This document shows positions 6,562 through 7,662 of a stretch of 7,662 nucleotides of DNA, in pieces (position 1 is the stretch's first letter; every line of letters starts with the position of its first letter). The translations under genes were made by a program, and so were the position numbers. The stretch covers positions 1 to 7,662 of the forward strand of contig JAHFIK010000060.1 in the NCBI GenBank assembly GCA_023246415.1. Direction: 5' to 3'. Below the pieces are notes generated by a model. It was not told where the DNA came from, did no database searches, and saw only the letters and a program-made list of their open reading frames with translations. This DNA is from Candidatus Uhrbacteria bacterium (lineage in GTDB: Bacteria > Patescibacteriota > Patescibacteriia > 2-12-FULL-60-25).

Positions 6562-6650
6562 GGCTGAAGGCGACGGCAAGCGTAGCAATCGTAGGGATTC
6601 TGGGCAAGGGGGCACAATTCCGCGAGGGTCAAACCCCTTCCTCTCCGCCA
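6562..6650 (+). pseudogene. Degenerate inverted copy of tRNA-Ser (3' end well conserved)
   Basis: Bases 6620-6650 match the 3' 32 nt of tRNA-Ser at about 28 positions. They include the T-stem, the entire CCTCTCC acceptor strand, the discriminator G and CCA, but on the opposite strand from the intact gene. The T-loop has lost one T (TCAAAC), which would break the normal tRNA elbow. Upstream, GGCTGAAGG (6562-6570) equals the D-loop region of the intact gene, and TAGGGAT (6592-6598) resembles the start of its variable arm. The matching 5' acceptor strand is absent. The spacing is roughly that of a tRNA, so this looks like an eroded head-to-head duplicate. The 3' end match is secure; the full-length interpretation is weaker. 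Confidence 0.55.
6579..6607 (-). promoter_or_regulatory. Possible promoter of tRNA-Ser
   Basis: On the minus strand TTGCCC (6602-6607), a 17-nt spacer and TACGCT (6579-6584) would start a precursor about 22 nt before the mature tRNA 5' end. Both boxes are imperfect, and the same bases may be part of a degenerate inverted tRNA copy, so this is tentative. Confidence 0.25.
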
Positions 6651-6765
6651 CGCTTTGACTGATGGATTTATCCCCATCCGCTTAGCGCGATAGAGCTACG
6701 AAGCACGCGACTGCTTTCTATTTCCGCTATTCATCGACCACGAACCGTCATTTCATCGCGAAGGG

Positions 6766-6774
6766 TGATACAAT
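6766..6774 (+). promoter_or_regulatory. Extended -10 promoter of the small membrane protein gene
   Basis: TGA-TACAAT is a strong extended -10 element with no recognisable -35 box. The expected transcription start is 6781, the first base of the ATG, which implies a leaderless mRNA. Confidence 0.5.
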
Positions 6775-6780
6775 TTCCTT

Positions 6781-7218
6781 ATGTCAAAACACATGCGTGC
6801 GTTTCTCATCATCGCGTCAGCCATCATCGTCGGAGCAGTGATTTTTTTCGTCTTCCTGGGGCAGCTTGATGACACACTTCATGATCGAATCGATAATCGG
6901 GACGACGCCCAGATGTTCCCCTTTCGATCGCGGCCGGAGTGCGTCGCGGATTGCGGGGTGAACGGTTGGCAAAAGATGAAAGAGTCATGCGGCCAAACCG
7001 TTGATTCCGCATCTGATCTGAAGACGTGCTTGATGCGTTTTCGTTGGTCATCCGTCAACGCGGGAACGGACACCGCGGAATTCAGTGACGGATTCATTGA
7101 CATCGGAGGAACGCACGTATGGAATTCCTTTTCCGTGAAATCGATACGAGTTCACATCTATCGCCAGTGGGCCGCAGATGCGGATGGCAATCTGTATCTG
7201 CTACAACAATCGGGCTAG
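6781..7218 (+). CDS. Small membrane-anchored protein with four cysteines, unknown function
   Basis: This 145-residue protein belongs to no family I recognise. One hydrophobic segment (about residues 7-28, AFLIIASAIIVGAVIFFVFLG) follows a short positive N-terminus, so it is probably a single-pass anchor or uncleaved signal with the rest outside the cell. The exported part has four cysteines (C54, C58, C70, C83), suggesting two disulfides or a metal site. A beta-rich tail follows (FIDIGGTHVWNSF…IRVHIYRQW…GNLYLLQQSG). The start is supported by an extended -10 element exactly 7 bp upstream; there is no Shine-Dalgarno. The TAG stop (7216-7218) lies within a sequence copied from the tRNA-Ser variable arm, so the gene end and the tRNA-like repeat overlap. 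It is bracketed by two direct tRNA-derived repeats. Confidence 0.75.
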   Translation: MSKHMRAFLIIASAIIVGAVIFFVFLGQLDDTLHDRIDNRDDAQMFPFRSRPECVADCGVNGWQKMKESCGQTVDSASDLKTCLMRFRWSSVNAGTDTAEFSDGFIDIGGTHVWNSFSVKSIRVHIYRQWAADADGNLYLLQQSG

Positions 7219-7260
7219 GGATCAAAAGTCCCGCGAAGGTTCATTCCTCCCTCTCCGCCA
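7215..7260 (+). repeat. tRNA-Ser 3'-half copy (variable arm, T-arm, acceptor, CCA)
   Basis: These 46 bases match the last 49 nt of the intact tRNA-Ser in the opposite orientation. They cover the variable-arm hairpin GGGATCAAAAGTCCC (7218-7232), CCGCGA, a damaged T-arm (GAAGGTTCATTCCTC, with two bases lost from the loop) and the unaltered CCTCTCCGCCA end. No 5' half is present; upstream is coding sequence. Like the intact gene, it is followed within a few bases by an intrinsic terminator, though that hairpin has a different sequence. It cannot form a working tRNA. Confidence 0.8.
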
Positions 7261-7263
7261 GGT

Positions 7264-7291
7264 AAAAACGACAGTGTAAGCTGTCGTTTTT
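7264..7291. terminator. Bidirectional intrinsic terminator
   Basis: An 11-bp stem aaaaacgacag (7264-7274) / ctgtcgttttt (7281-7291) has a TGTAAG loop and a U-run in each direction. It ends the plus-strand transcript of the 6781-7218 gene, after the tRNA-like segment. It also ends the minus-strand transcript of the gene stopping at 7307. Confidence 0.87.
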
Positions 7292-7306
7292 GTTTGGATA
7301 CGATTT

Positions 7307-7528
7307 CTATCTTTTCGACGAGAGGCGGATGACTACCGATCCAGTAATGAAGGTTACAAAAATCATGAGAATAAGCGCCTTTGAATCGGGGTAATCTTTA
7401 TATAGAACAAACTCTCGATAAAAGGGAACAAGCAATGAGATGCCAATACCGCATAGCAACAACCCTACAACAAAACCAATTTTATCAGTCAAAGAAATTT
7501 CAGATAGACGCTTGGAAGTACTGCTCAT
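7307..7528 (-). CDS. Small two-helix membrane protein, unknown function
   Basis: This 73-residue protein has two clear hydrophobic helices, about 17-37 (KIGFVVGLLLCGIGISLLVPF) and 51-68 (ALILMIFVTFITGSVVIRL). A polar loop (YREFVLYKDYPDSK) lies between them, and both ends are charged. No family is recognised. ATG at 7528 is preceded by a possible promoter (TTGAAT, 17 nt, CATATA) giving a leader of about 6 nt. The stop at 7307 is followed by a bidirectional terminator. The DNA around it is visibly more AT-rich than the transporter genes. The helix pattern and fitting signals favour a real gene, but short membrane-like frames can arise by chance. Confidence 0.62.
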   Translation of the reverse strand: MSSTSKRLSEISLTDKIGFVVGLLLCGIGISLLVPFYREFVLYKDYPDSKALILMIFVTFITGSVVIRLSSKR

Positions 7529-7540
7529 ATCGACTCGATA

Positions 7541-7569
7541 TATATGACATGTACGGCAAATACATTCAA
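7541..7569 (-). promoter_or_regulatory. Possible promoter of the two-helix membrane protein gene
   Basis: On the minus strand TTGAAT (7564-7569), a 17-nt spacer and CATATA (7541-7546) would start transcription near 7534, about 6 nt before the ATG. The -10 lies in a TA-rich tract shared with the divergent partial frame. Confidence 0.35.
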
Positions 7570-7662
7570 GAATGGTCCGACATTCACAACTTACCAGGAG
7601 ATAATTCTAAACGACTGCAGACATTCCTTTCTTTAAAGAAACGCACCCCAGACGAGGAGACC
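7549..7662 (+). CDS. Possible start of a gene cut by the window edge
   Basis: From ATG 7549 the frame is open for 38 codons to the end of the window, beginning MYGKYIQEWSDIHNLPGDN and continuing with a charged, plausible composition. It is divergent from the two-helix gene, with only 20 bp between the start codons. The TATATAT tract at 7539-7545 could act as a -10 for a leaderless message, but no good -35 is seen. The same frame is also open upstream of this ATG for some distance, so the start is uncertain. No family is recognised from this fragment. Confidence 0.4.
   Translation, partial: MYGKYIQEWSDIHNLPGDNSKRLQTFLSLKKRTPDEET

Noticed and set aside
1..7662. CRISPR array
   Set aside because: No series of short, regularly spaced direct repeats is present on either strand.

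Overview
The window is bacterial, compact and of moderate GC. It holds seven complete protein genes, one tRNA gene, two possible partial genes at the window edges, two related inverted-repeat elements and several intrinsic terminators. Start codons lack clear Shine-Dalgarno sequences, and several promoters place transcription at or within about 8 nt of the ATG. TGA serves as a normal stop at least once (1044-1046). These traits are compatible with a candidate-phylum (Patescibacteria-type) genome, but no marker gene fixes the taxon and that assignment is a weak inference.

Layout. Positions 1-219 are open in one plus-strand frame that runs through the first inverted-repeat element (85-217). A minus-strand pair follows: an RBBP9/YdeN-like alpha/beta hydrolase (1044-1634) and then a nitrilase-superfamily amidohydrolase (232-1032). 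A second copy of the inverted-repeat element (1702-1819) fills the divergent intergenic region. From 1892 to 5817 a plus-strand operon encodes a MarR-type repressor and two half-transporters. The three genes overlap in series by 8 and 20 nt. The two transporters show the complementary defects of a heterodimeric ABC exporter with one degenerate ATP site (TM287/288 type). A bidirectional terminator (5833-5862) separates this operon from a convergent SRPBCC/polyketide-cyclase-like gene (5874-6326).

The right end is the most unusual part. An intact tRNA-Ser(GCT) with encoded CCA lies on the minus strand (6459-6550), followed by its own terminator. Two degenerate copies of its 3' end lie on the plus strand, at 6620-6650 and 7215-7260. 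They are direct repeats of each other and bracket about 610 bp that carries a small single-pass membrane protein gene with four cysteines. That gene's stop codon lies inside the second tRNA-like copy, and a terminator hairpin begins 3 nt after its CCA. Beyond this are a two-helix small membrane protein gene (7307-7528, minus) and the start of a possible plus-strand gene running off the window.

How the parts work together: the MarR protein probably controls its own promoter and the exporter, a common drug- or stress-responsive arrangement. The hydrolase and nitrilase are probably co-transcribed, but their substrates are unknown. The strongest candidates for something undescribed are the covarying inverted-repeat family and the tRNA-Ser-derived direct repeats around the small membrane protein gene.
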